Shown here piece by piece: positions 35,560-46,349 of a stretch of 64,000 nucleotides of DNA. This DNA is from Sapria himalayana. Its lineage: Eukaryota; Streptophyta; Magnoliopsida; Malpighiales; Rafflesiaceae. The position numbers and the translations under genes were made by a program. The stretch covers positions 62,001-126,000 of the forward strand of contig JAREIK010016265.1 in NCBI GenBank assembly GCA_029783825.1, written 5' to 3'. A model generated the notes under the pieces. The model had not been told where the DNA came from. It saw nothing but the letters and a program-made list of their open reading frames with translations, and did not search any database. The first letter of the stretch is position 1, and every line of letters begins with the position of its first letter.

Positions 35560-37060
35560 GTATAAAATTTATTTTTGTAATGACTTATTTTTTAATGAGT
35601 TTAGAAAACTCATGAATCCAGGTGTTACATATAAATCTATTACTATTCTTCCCTTATAATCATGGATTAACTAATAATTAATAAAGAGACTTAGCTATCA
35701 GCTATATTTGAGTTTGTTGGTACTCACTATAATATTACTCCTATTGATTCATCATATCTACTAATAAATTCAGATTATGTCAATTCTAATAAGGTTTCTT
35801 AAGGATAAAGATCTCCTACAAGTCCAAGAATCTTCACTAGCATAGACTCATTAAGTCAGTAACTAAGAGACTTCACTGCTCATAACTTAAAGTTCTATAC
35901 TAGTAGAGAAAGACATAAAAAACCTATGCAAACTAGATACTTACCTATTGACGAGCCAGATGATCTTTTAGCCATGATCTTTGATCTTGATTTTCCAATT
36001 ACAATATAAGAAGAAACAAATGAATTGTACTCAACATCTAATATTTCAATTTTTTATCTAATTCTCACCTTCTATTGCTTCTTTCTTTAATTTTCTTGAT
36101 GATACAAACCGTCAAGCCATAATGAATGAAATATATGTTTTTTACTCTAATAGCACTTTGTAACTATTACTGAGACTTTAAAAAAAATGTTATTATGAAG
36201 ATAAATCAAGATGGGAGAAAGATAGACTACCTTAAGGTGAGACTAGTGATGAGGAAAATAAGTTGGACATTTAATATGAAGTACCAGGATACTTTTTCAC
36301 GATTGAGCATGATATCATCAGTAAGAATCCTTAATTTTTTATTATATCTCATAATTGGAAGATATATCAATCATATATAAAGAATATATTTTTTTCACAA
36401 TAATCTCAACGTGAAGATATATATGAAGCAATCACCTACATTTCAAGTTGTATAACCAAATACAATTTATAAATTATGAAATGCATTGTATGACATGTAG
36501 CAGTCACTGAGAGCCTAGTTTATGAAATTTTTATAGGCAATTGACTTGTTTGGAATTGACAAGTAAGTCACATATATATTTTTTTTGAGACACTAATAAC
36601 ATATTTATATTGCTAATTATCTATGTGAATAACATCCCGATTACGAGAAATGATGAGTTAAAAACTATACAAGTCAAATAATTTCTTTAGGCACAATTTC
36701 AAATGAGTGAGCTTGGAAAAGTTATGTGTTTTCTTGATATAAAAATTGCTTATTCGACGAGAAATATCATTTTGCCATAGAGAACATATGCATTTGATAC
36801 ATTTGTATAGATTAGTCTTTTGAGTTATACTCCAACAAAACTCCTATTTATCTAGGTATTTTACTTTTGCAATGACCCGTCTAGTTGACTATACTACTTA
36901 GATATAAATATAAAAAGAATTAACTATTTAATTATTACCAGAATAAGTATATCATTTCTAATTAATATAGTTAATCATTTTTTAAATTTTTATCAAAATA
37001 TTTAATATAGCAGAAACTATTTGCTTACAAAGATATGCGAATACGTTTTCAGGATTTTAG
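35560..37060 (+). mobile_element. Ty1/copia relic, plus strand (linker and reverse transcriptase)
   Basis: On the plus strand a linker with DLDFPITIRRNK (near 35980) is followed by the open stretch 36195-36380, whose INQDGRKIDYLKVRLV and NMKYQDTFSRLS match the copia pattern of DG-x-ID-x-YKARLV and DYQ-x-TFSP. Then come a KIYMKQSP block and a weak ALYDM, and near 36700-36790 FLDIKIAYSTRNI, like FLGIEIAYS. The polymerase aspartates are not preserved in an open frame. The insertion opposes the MBOAT gene orientation. Confidence 0.78.
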
Positions 37061-37429
37061 ATCTCTTTTAGGGATTAGAAAAACTTGTTTCAAATGTCTT
37101 TTAGGGACCTATAAGACCACATTTTTGACTAATTTACAAGGGCACACATGTATAATGTTTGATTCCTAAGCATTATTATATTTTTTTATTTTTTGTATTA
37201 ATTTGTAACTATGTATTATAATTTCAACAAAAAAAAAGAACATAAGAATTGAGTGCCCATGAAAATTTATTTGACACGGATATATCATATAGGATTAATA
37301 TTGGATAGGTTATTATTTATCAAAAAAAAAATATTGGACGGACTAAATATAAAGCTACCTCAGGAGTTCATTGTGACAAGTGAGTATAAATAGATTAGAA
37401 TTTTTTTTATAAATATTTATAAGGCTAAC

Positions 37430-37860
37430 AATATTGTATGAAAGTGAATGTTGGGAAACTAAGAAACAACATAATCCAAGAATGAGTATAATATAGATGA
37501 GAATGATATGATAAATATGTTATAATATTATAAATGATAAAATTAAATAATATATATTAAAAAAAAGATTAACTTAACTCCAAAAGATAATATTGGGGAA
37601 AATCATCTCAAGTGATTTGGTGACGTCCAATGCATCCCCCCCTAGTGTACTGATTAATAAATGTACGACTATTCAAGTGGAAGGACAAAAAAACTAAATA
37701 TAAGTCAAGAAAAGATTTAATAGAAATTATAAACAAGAATTTAATAACTTAAAAATTTTGAATAAATATGATTTATAACGAAGTTGGTTAAAAAATAAAT
37801 CATATATGCATCCCCAAGTAATTGAGATAATAAATTATCATTAGTATTACCATTATACCC
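37430..37860 (+). mobile_element. LINE (RTE/L1-type) 3' end relic
   Basis: The plus-strand frame text ESECWETKKQHNPRMS, then MRMIRQM, follows the plant LINE C-terminal pattern ECW-x-x-KK-x-H-x-x-KM, MRMLRWM. Further on come fragments equivalent to the RENRLRWFGH region, a GRGRPKK-like basic stretch and a final IHVADP-like stretch (near 37800). All are heavily mutated. The original domain lies C-terminal to the reverse transcriptase. Confidence 0.65.
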
Positions 37861-37999
37861 TTGACTAATAATAAATTATTAATTTATATTTAATATTATT
37901 ATGATTACAAATTAATATATAAAATAAAACAAATACTTAATAACCAATAACAAGTACAAGTCATCCTTATATAACATGTGAAAATCATTAAGAGAGCCC

Positions 38000-40260
38000 A
38001 CGTATTGAGTTCTCCTTCAAGATCTTCACAAAGATATCAATTAGATGCTTTGTTGTCAAAATTTATGTGGTAATTAATGGTCATATCCCAGCCCTTAGCC
38101 CTAAAAAAGAAGAAATCAATCTCGATATTCTTCATTTGCTCATGAAATATTGGATTAAAGACCATAAATTATTGACTAACTATCACACTAGATTATTGTG
38201 GAAGAAGAGTGTATGTGTAGATCCAATCTACTTGATTAGATATCACATCCAAAATATAATACAAGTATCTATTATCATTGTTATGAACTTTATCTTTACA
38301 TTTAATCTTAAAATAACTAATTGTCTATTATATTTCTATGAGAGGATTATTACCAAGAAAAATATAAAATTTTATCGTAAATCTCTTCTTAGTATATATT
38401 GGTGTCCAACTCAAATCTGAAAATTAGGCTAATTGTAAATATCTATGTTTCCTAAAAGATATCTCAAGTACTAATAACTTCTTCAAATACCTCAATATGC
38501 AGAGATTTATCCAATGTAAATTTGTAGAGAAGAATCCAAAAAATGACTAATTATACTAACTACATATATTATAATTAGTCTGATCATAATCATATAATTA
38601 TTATTTTTTATGATTCTCCTATGACTAATAGAGTCAACTACAAGTTTAACATCAAAAGTAAAATTAATGTCTTAATCAATAAAAATAACAGCTTATGTAA
38701 AACTCACAAAACTAAATCTGTAAGAATATTAAATATATTCTCCTATACGACAAGATGATACTACCATATAATAAGCCACCTATATGACAAGATGATACTT
38801 ATCATACAATAACCCACAATAAATATCTAATAATATCCTCTCATTATGAATTTCGCCCTAGAAAAAAACAACTTTCCACTTGGACTTGTCTTCATGATGA
38901 ACACCTACCTGCAATTAATAATGAATATTCCTAAAGATCATGATATGAGCTCCCAAATCACATTAAAGTGGAGAGCATATGACTTTTCTATCATTGGTTG
39001 ACTCTATTATAGTTGGGATATTATAATATATATAATCTTGGGCATGCAATTACCAACATGAAAAATAATAAAAGATAAAACAAGCTTAGAATATGATAAA
39101 ATCTATAATCTAAAAATCAAAAAGATTAATTACATGATCATATGACTTCTCTGTAGCCTAGACTATGATCTAAAAAGGCTGAGAAATTCTATTTTAAATT
39201 TAAAAGGCTGGATTATATTATCAAAATACTCTTAAGACCAAAATAAATCATTCTCAGTATGACCAATATTAGGTGTCCAAGCAGAGAGCAAAAATAAAAA
39301 GTCCAAAAAACTTATGCACATAGAGATAGATCTTACCGTTGAAGATAAAATATATAATTTTGCATATTAAATCCAAAATAGATTCTTCTTTTGAATCTAC
39401 TAGTCCTACAAATAAACACTAATAAAAATAAAGATAAAGGCATCATTGAATTGCCTAAAAGATATCTCACATAGTTTAAATAATAAGATAATCAAAAATA
39501 AGTATGACATAAAAAGTAATAACAATTCAAATTGAATAATACCATATCAAATATCTTTCAACTATTTATTTATTGGTGATAGTATTTTAAAAATAAAAAC
39601 ATATAGAAAATAAAGTAAGATTACCTGTAATATAAATATTTGTTCCTATGTCGATAATCTAGAAATTTGAAACAAAAATATAAGTAAAATAACTAGTTAT
39701 ACTTGAAAGAACAAATAAACTATTATTACATTATAATATAATAATTAGCATATCTTTCTCACTGCTACATAATTAATTTGTTTCATCCTAGAAATAATAT
39801 CTAATAATTATGTCTGATATAATCTATTCTACTGTAATAATTATGTCTGATATAATCTATTCTACTGTAATGAGTACACATGGCTAAAATTCTCTTTTAT
39901 CTATATTTACAATGATAATTCATACATATAAAAATATGATTCTTCCAAATAATACAAAATATAACACACCCAATTCTTTTTTTGACAAACCTTTGGACTT
40001 ATGTACAAAAAACATTGTCTACCACTACCAACCGCCGCCACTGCCAACAAGGGTTTCATGAAAAAATATTGCACATGGCGCAAGCCTCCATTGTGCATCT
40101 ACTATTGAGAACGACATGTGCCTACTTCCTTTATTGTCCCCACAAGGCTCTGCATGCTTCGGCCTCTACTACGCATGCTAACAACTACATGCGCACATGA
40201 ACCATGGTACCACTGGACTACACACTGCTTGTTTGTTACAAATTCTTGTGTGCCCCTTGT
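38000..40260 (-). mobile_element. Ty1/copia relic, minus strand, internally shortened
   Basis: The left part (38010-38060) reads on the minus strand as the decayed end of RNase H (text parallel to 58226-58260: cttcaagatcttcacaaagatatc). The stretch 38390-39000 follows the same text order as the RT region of the 28198 element (ggtgtccaactc, acttcttcaaatacctcaatatg, ttcatgatgaacacctac). The stretch 40000-40250 is CAC-rich leader-like. The total of about 2.3 kb indicates internal deletion. Confidence 0.6.
39802..39867. repeat. Perfect 33-bp tandem duplication
   Basis: The 33-bp unit beginning taataattatgtctga occurs twice without a mismatch. It is a recent slippage or repair event inside the copia relic. 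Confidence 0.95.
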
Positions 40261-40599
40261 ATGGTTTAAAATCCTAACCAACATACATAATTATGTCTCT
40301 AATGCCAAGTTACATGTTGAAAAGGAAACAAAAAATAAAATTTGGCAATCAATAACAAATACACGTTGCTCTTATAGAATGAGCCTAAAAGATTAGGACT
40401 ATCAACAAATTGAATGCTCTCATCAAACAATATAAAAGAAATATATGAAATCTAAATAAGACCTCGGCAATTACATTAATTAATATGTATTCAATTACAT
40501 AAATACTAACATAAAAAATTTAAAATTAAATATATATGATCGAGAATAATATAGAGATGACAAATCACCTGAAAAGTCATGTCGTAATATAATAACAAG

Positions 40600-40960
40600 T
40601 AACTTCATTAAAAAAAAATGATAGGCCTCAAGTTTAAGACTCATCACATATACTCATGGAAACCCCTTCTTCTCTTAATCAAATGAAAACAAATTATTAT
40701 TGGTAATTTATATAAGAAGGTCGGAAGACTCTATAAACTTGGAGAAACTTTCCTTTACAAAAAAATGAAGAAGATTGTAGATAATTTGTAAAATATCTAG
40801 AATCTTGAAAGATTATAGTTCCATATATGTATATAAAAGAGGAGATGACTTTATTTGTAAATAACAAAATTGTAAGCTTCTCTTAAGGGTTATAAAGTAT
40901 TCTTTCTTCAATAATTTTTATCTTCTTCCTAGTATTCTCATTTCGCTTCTAAACCATGGA
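40600..40960 (+). promoter_or_regulatory. LTR-like sequence with TATA box
   Basis: Contains gtatataaaagagg (about 40829-40842) followed by a T/C-rich leader, and aagtattctttcttcaataa near 40888. This arrangement resembles the promoter and R/U5 part of a copia LTR read on the plus strand. Terminal TG/CA and a partner LTR were not established, so this may be a solo LTR remnant or chance. Confidence 0.3.
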
Positions 40961-41461
40961 TAAAAGCTGGACATTACTTGCAAGACAAGTGAGATGCTGT
41001 CTTAGCAACATCCACTGAGCAAATTGTTTAGGTATCGCATAGAAACTTAGCAGAAAGACTAAATTCATAATAGTGAGCCATATGCACCGAGTATGAGTGT
41101 ACAACCTCTTCCATATTAATTATATGTTATTTTTTTTGCATCAAGTTCGACATACACATTATATGATTTCATCATATAATTTATGTTGTTTCATAAATAA
41201 TTTATATATGACATGCAAATTTAAAATTATCAAAGAAAATTTTTCTTTGAAATTTATTTTGGGATTTTTTATATGAAAAAGAACATTATTTAAGTAAAAC
41301 TAAATTTAAATACAAATCAATATCCTTTACAAAGAATAACATGAATCTTTTTGCTCAATTTGAATTTTCAACAGCTTAATTATTGAACTATTTCATTGTA
41401 TGTAGGTCAATAAAAAGAGAGCAATTACAAAAAATGTCAGCATCATGCAATGCGATCATAC

Positions 41462-41552
41462 TATTCTATATCATGCCAAATGGCAACAAATGTGAAAATA
41501 ACCCAAACATTAAGTAGCTTTCTCTGTGATCCCCCAAGGAATGTACATATAC
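41462..41552 (-). pseudogene. MBOAT exon with catalytic histidine, frameshifted
   Basis: Acceptor attttag at its 5' side and donor gtatga at its 3' side, both in the right phase. It starts YMYIP, then a 2-bp loss (cct-ttgggg where the family needs an extra CT) shifts the frame. After it the text resumes GGSQRKLLNVW and VIFTFVAIWHDIE. This block contains the WHD histidine invariant in MBOAT enzymes. The last two bases are TA; with the first G of the next exon they give TAG where the family has TGG (tryptophan). Two independent lesions in 91 bp argue against function. Confidence 0.85.
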
Positions 41553-41613
41553 CTAAAATCAATGCCATTATAAATGTAATATATGAAAATAAAAGAAAAA
41601 CAAAAAATTGTAC

Positions 41614-41723
41614 CTCACAAGCCATTTATTGTACGAAGCATGCCAATTTTTCCAGAATGCCTCCAAATCATAATAGTTATTGATACATTTTGTCATATTC
41701 TCAGGGCTTTCAATGCCACAAGC
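41614..41723 (-). CDS. MBOAT exon (FWKNWHASYNKW segment)
   Basis: 110 bp, acceptor gttttag and donor gtacaa, ending in phase 2. It encodes GIESPENMTKCINNYYDLEA and FWKNWHASYNKWLVR, a hallmark of GUP1/HHAT-like acyltransferases. It forms part of the cytosolic re-entrant active-site region upstream of the conserved histidine. The first three codons are shorter than the usual (L)VSGIE, so two residues may be lost or the acceptor may have moved. Confidence 0.88.
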
Positions 41724-43179
41724 CTAAAACCACAAGCATGTATGTTCTCGGAGATAACATAAACATATGACAACAGTTAAAATTTCCTGAAACATTTAGA
41801 CTCCCATAAAAAGAAAAGCATGCTCATCATAATCTTTTCAAAACATTTAGAAGCAATTTTATTTGACATTTTAGAAACCTACATTCAAATCAACCATCAT
41901 AAAATTGAAATGATTTGTTAGATAAAAACAAAGTCATAATATTAATAAACAAAAATCACATTTATAATCATGAATAAAATGTACAAAATTTCCAAATCTC
42001 ATATAAATTAGTGAAAAATATTATGTCAACCAATAAAGATTAATATTTTAATCATAAACATAAAATAAACATAATCAAAAATAAACATTATAACAAATTC
42101 AAACAAAATAGTGAATAAATATCTAGAATAATAAGCCTAGAAAAAATTAAGCTTAATTATTTCAAGGCAATTGCATATATTTTGATTAATTAACTTACTA
42201 TAAAAACATAAACTGTGATAATGAACATATACTAAGGGCTCTTAATAATTTATAAATAATGAATCGTTATGTAATACGTCTACTTGTGAAATACTAAATT
42301 TAAGATAGCACACATTGCATCCTTTCTATCATTATATATAGTAAAAAGAGAAATAACTGAGAATTCAATCCCCACATATATATTTGATATAAATAATCTG
42401 ACAAATAACTATGATCATCACTATGTATTATGTCTCTACAATTGATCTAGAGATTATTATTTGTCATTTACTTTTTCAAATCTACATATGCGAAGCGAAG
42501 CATTAGTGCAAGTATATCATAAAAAAAATCTAGAAAATAACTAACAAATTTATTCGATAAACTATATCTACATAGATAATATTCAGATAATTAATTTTAT
42601 TAATAATTCAATTATATATAACAAAAGTAATTAGAGAACCCATATTTGTTAAAAATATATATATATATTTGGCTCAATTAGATTATATTGTAGAACACAG
42701 CACAAAATATCAACAACTAAGATACTATCCAACAGATCTTTTATCTGATAACATAATATCTATATTGTTATAAATCTATTTATTCCCAAAAAAAAAAAGC
42801 TAAGTTTGCAAAAATCGAACATACATCTTTTATGCAAAGCAATGCATTAATGTGAAAGATTTCCAAATTGTCATCTCACACAATCAAAAAATTAACAACA
42901 TATAAAATTTCTCAACCAGGCCGATCGCGCGGGCACAAAATTTGACAATCTATAAACTAGATCTAAATGTTTTGCTTGTGCTCAAAAATCAAATAATTGC
43001 TCTATATATATCTCCTCAAAATAATCATAAAAAATATTATTTGCATATAATTGATTTATTATACATTTGTGAGAAATTTAAAAAGATATGAGCTTCCAAA
43101 CTAAATTTATCTTGAGTAATTGCGCAAAGGTATAATAGTGAATTCCAAAAATCTATGTGAATCTGTTGACACTAAGCTT
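41724..43179. other. AT-rich stretch upstream of the MBOAT exons
   Basis: Should be MBOAT intron if the gene continues rightward. I searched by eye on the minus strand for the preceding conserved exon (WLKF...WRYFRFW) and did not find it. Nothing else was recognised. Confidence 0.3.
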
Positions 43180-43860
43180 TACCCTTGGGTGATTTACCTT
43201 ATCATCAAGATTAGTCTTCATTATAAATACCCATCAACAACTAATAACATTCCTTTCCAAATAATAAGATGCTAATTTCTAAGTTCCAATAGGTGAGATA
43301 CATTCACTTTTTTCACAATGACCTAACACCAATTTAAATAAAATAAAACCATAAAAAAATAGTTAAAGAGGAAAACAAAGAAATTAAATTTAAGTATGAT
43401 AATATCTATATAATATCATTTATATTTTCTAAAAAACAATCAGAAGAAGAAGTTTACAAAAATATACAAAAAAAATCATCTGATTACTAAAGAGACTCTT
43501 TTATATCCTGAATAACTTGTGTATATCTCATTTTCTAGAAAAACCTCGAAATTATAAGAGGTCAAGTCTCCATTTTCTCAACTTATTATGGTTGGAGGTA
43601 AAATTGAAAATGGACTTACCATCACCAGAAATAGAAATTAATTTAAAAAACAAAGGGAAGATAAATACAAAAATATAATAAAATCTTTGAGACATAATAT
43701 TAAGTATAACTCCATGTTTTTTTTGGAATGAAATCAAAAGATCATGATCAAATGATCTGACAATAAGATCTAATATCTCTAGAGATTTCACTTAGTTTTA
43801 AATAGAATGAGCAGATTTTTCTCCTAAAATAAACATAAAATCTCAAGTGACCATGTTTCC
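43180..43860 (-). mobile_element. Ty1/copia fragment, minus strand
   Basis: The stretch 43190-43330 repeats the copia junction text seen at 17860-18000 and 54230-54300: agtcttcattataaatac, ccatcaacaactaataacattcc. The continuation to 43860 is weaker and includes a 79-codon minus ORF (43552-43791) of uncertain origin. Confidence 0.5.
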
Positions 43861-43918
43861 CAACATCAAACACATTTAAAGTTAGAACTAGAATAGACTA
43901 CAGTGCTACTACCTTGTC

Positions 43919-44085
43919 TAAAGTAGAATATGATTCTTTTTTAAAAAATACACATCTCAATCAAAATCAAAATTATTTTACACTTATTTGCACATGAGAT
44001 AATTTGAGACGATAATCATCATAATGTAATCTAATAAGTTCTGATAAACATTAAGTATCAAGTGATCAATTCTCCCAATTCTAAA
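43919..44085 (+). repeat. Direct repeat left of hAT copy D
   Basis: aaagtagaatatgattc...gatcaattctccc is a diverged copy of 46348-46505 (tagagtagaatatgatta...gataaactctcc). Shared words include aatatgatt, atctcaatca, ttgcaca.aagataatt and gagaatcat. The pair brackets hAT copy D. Confidence 0.7.
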
Positions 44086-44114
44086 TATATTTGAAGTTGA
44101 AAATAAAAAAGGCT

Positions 44115-46345
44115 AGAGGTGACAATTGATCACAACGAATTTAGAAGGAAAAGTATTACGGAACTGATCACCACGATACATCTTTGGATTATATTTTTAG
44201 AAGATTCAAAGATAGTTTATATCATGCAGACCTATTTTCATCCTCTATACATAGGATTTCTAAGTTTACATGCATGAACAATATACTAAAACACTATAAG
44301 TTAAAAAAATATAATAATAAATAAATTTATGAAATATAATAGCTTGGTGTCCATGATGTCCAATAATAGGCAGTGAAACTTTTGCAAGTTTCACTGCCTA
44401 TTATATAGATTTTAAATAGGTACTAAATAAAATAATTTTAAAATTTTTAGAGATTTTCCATCCTCGTGATGACTTGGCCATATATGAATAAATAATAAAA
44501 ATCTTTAGAGAATATAATATTCAAACGAAAATATATAGTATCATATTTGATAATATATCTAATATTAGAGTAGTCATTAATATGTTTGTTAAAACTATTA
44601 GCGATGATTCATTAAAAGATATTTTTTACATTAGATATGTATCAAGTTATTAACCTGATAGTGCAAGTGGGGATAAAAATTATTTTTCCCACTTTAAAAA
44701 AAATACATAACTCATTAAAATATTTTTGGATGCCTAACAGACAATAGGAATTTGATAATCTCAATTTGTCTGCAGGTCTAAAGAAGAAATAATTTCAAAT
44801 GAATATGAAATACTATTAGAATTATACATACCTGATATTGAAGTCATATTTTGAATATGAACCCGTAATGTCCGACTACATCAATAATAAGAATAATAAA
44901 CTTATTATTGATGACAGAGACTGATATATAACAATTTTATTTATGAAATTTCAGAATATTTTTTATGATATGACGAATATGTGTTCGTCAGTTTATACTC
45001 TAACCACTTGCATTGCACTATAGTATATACATAATATTAGTAACATATTGAGGAAGTTTAAAGATGACTCAATATTTAGTGATATGACTATTAAGATGAA
45101 AACTAAGTATTTAAAATATTAATCTACTATTCTATCTTTTTATTATTTGGCTACATGCATATACCTTAGAGTTAAGGTATAAGTGATATATAATATTTTG
45201 ACATATATATCCTCATGCATGAACCAGGAACACAAACCTAAACGATTCATTTATGAAAAATTAACCGAGTTGTTTACATATTAAAATACTAGGTAAGATA
45301 GTAATTGTAGTTAGGCTCCAAATACAAACATAGATATTATATTCGAATATAATTTTTTTATTCAATTAGTAAATAGGAAACCATGGGGTGGCTCGTAGAA
45401 TAGAAATGAATTGTCTTGGTACTTAGATATCGATTATTATTCAATCCTATCACATAACGATAACATGAACCTTGAAATTTTATAATAATAAAAATCATAT
45501 GAGTCCACTTATCTTATGTTATCTATGATGACACTGTATCTACTGACTCCTCTAGTATCAAACATAATATCCTAGTCTATTTTTTTATTACAGTAAATAT
45601 GATTTCGGATAAAAAATCGAGATTACGACCAAATATTATTGAGACACAAACATGCATGAAAGATTGGTAGGATTTAAGGTTGAACATTCAAGATCAATCT
45701 GTAACAAGAGCAGAAGAATTACTAGTAGATGATGATAAGTGTAACTTTGAGAAGGTTGAGTCCACCACTAGTGATACCATTAGACAATTATGTGATGATC
45801 AATTACATGCTTATACCGATTGATATTGAGATTTAGCTTGCATTATTATGATTAAGATTGATAACTTTTATTTTATGTCATATTGTGAGTTATGACTTTG
45901 TTTTATTTTATTTTATTTTTGGATTGAATGATAAATGATGAATGTGTTTTTTTTTATATTTATTTATTTATTATGCTTTGTCATTTATGTTAATGAATTT
46001 TATTTTTTATGATTTATGTGAAATAAATAATAATATGTCGCCAGTCGCAACTCATAAAGTTAGAGAATAACTTAAAATATAAAATTTGTTAAAAAAATTA
46101 AAATAATTAATCAACAAACACTTCTCTACAACTGATGGGGAGTAGGGGTGCTGGTAGGATGATGAGTCAAGTACGAGTCAGTCTCAGAGTCCTAGCTAGG
46201 ATGCTAAGGTGGAATATCCCAGCTCGATTCGGCATGGCCCATGATTGCCCAGCACAAATCATGCTAGACTCGAGACAGATGAGCTATGCTGGGTCGGACA
46301 ATATTGAGGCATGTCGTTCCTAGCATGGCACAGCATGGTGGCCCA
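44115..46345 (+). mobile_element. hAT relic (family 1, copy D)
   Basis: A possible left end, tagaggtgacaattg, lies at 44115. Plus-strand text from 44440 on follows copy C: LGFSEI-like start, then (45160-45320) tacatgcatataccttagagttaagg, cctcatgcatgaacc, and at 45350-45480 the LDID-like and dimerisation regions, and finally the acidic tail with gcagaagaattactagtagatgatgat at about 45710. A GC-richer zone (46133-46335) ends near cccaactagag, but no proper right terminus survives. All frames are closed. Confidence 0.7.
44363..44404. repeat. Perfect 19-bp hairpin
   Basis: ataataggcagtgaaact-type stem: 44363-44381 pairs with 44386-44404 with no mismatch across a 4-nt loop (ttgc). The stem core is aggcagtgaaactt. 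A perfect stem in such mutated surroundings is unusual. Confidence 0.85.
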
Positions 46346-46349
46346 ACTA

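Larger units (their letters stand above)
20646..41723 (-). pseudogene. MBOAT (GUP1/HHAT-like) gene, C-terminal half, giant intron, damaged
   Basis: Six minus-strand exons (41723-41614, 41552-41462, 24193-24112, 23595-23518, 21129-21054, 20716-20646) join in consistent phases into the C-terminal part of a membrane-bound O-acyltransferase of the GUP1/HHAT-like group. These are multi-pass ER membrane enzymes that transfer acyl chains to lipid or protein acceptors. Diagnostic text includes FWKNWHASYNKWLVR, VWVIFTFVAIWHD (with the invariant MBOAT histidine), KLLSWAWLTC, TITCLM and VANLVGYVIG. The third exon is reached across a 17,268-bp intron full of retrotransposons. The second exon has a 2-bp deletion and a stop at its splice-spanning last codon. 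The 5' exons were not found in the window. Confidence 0.8.
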
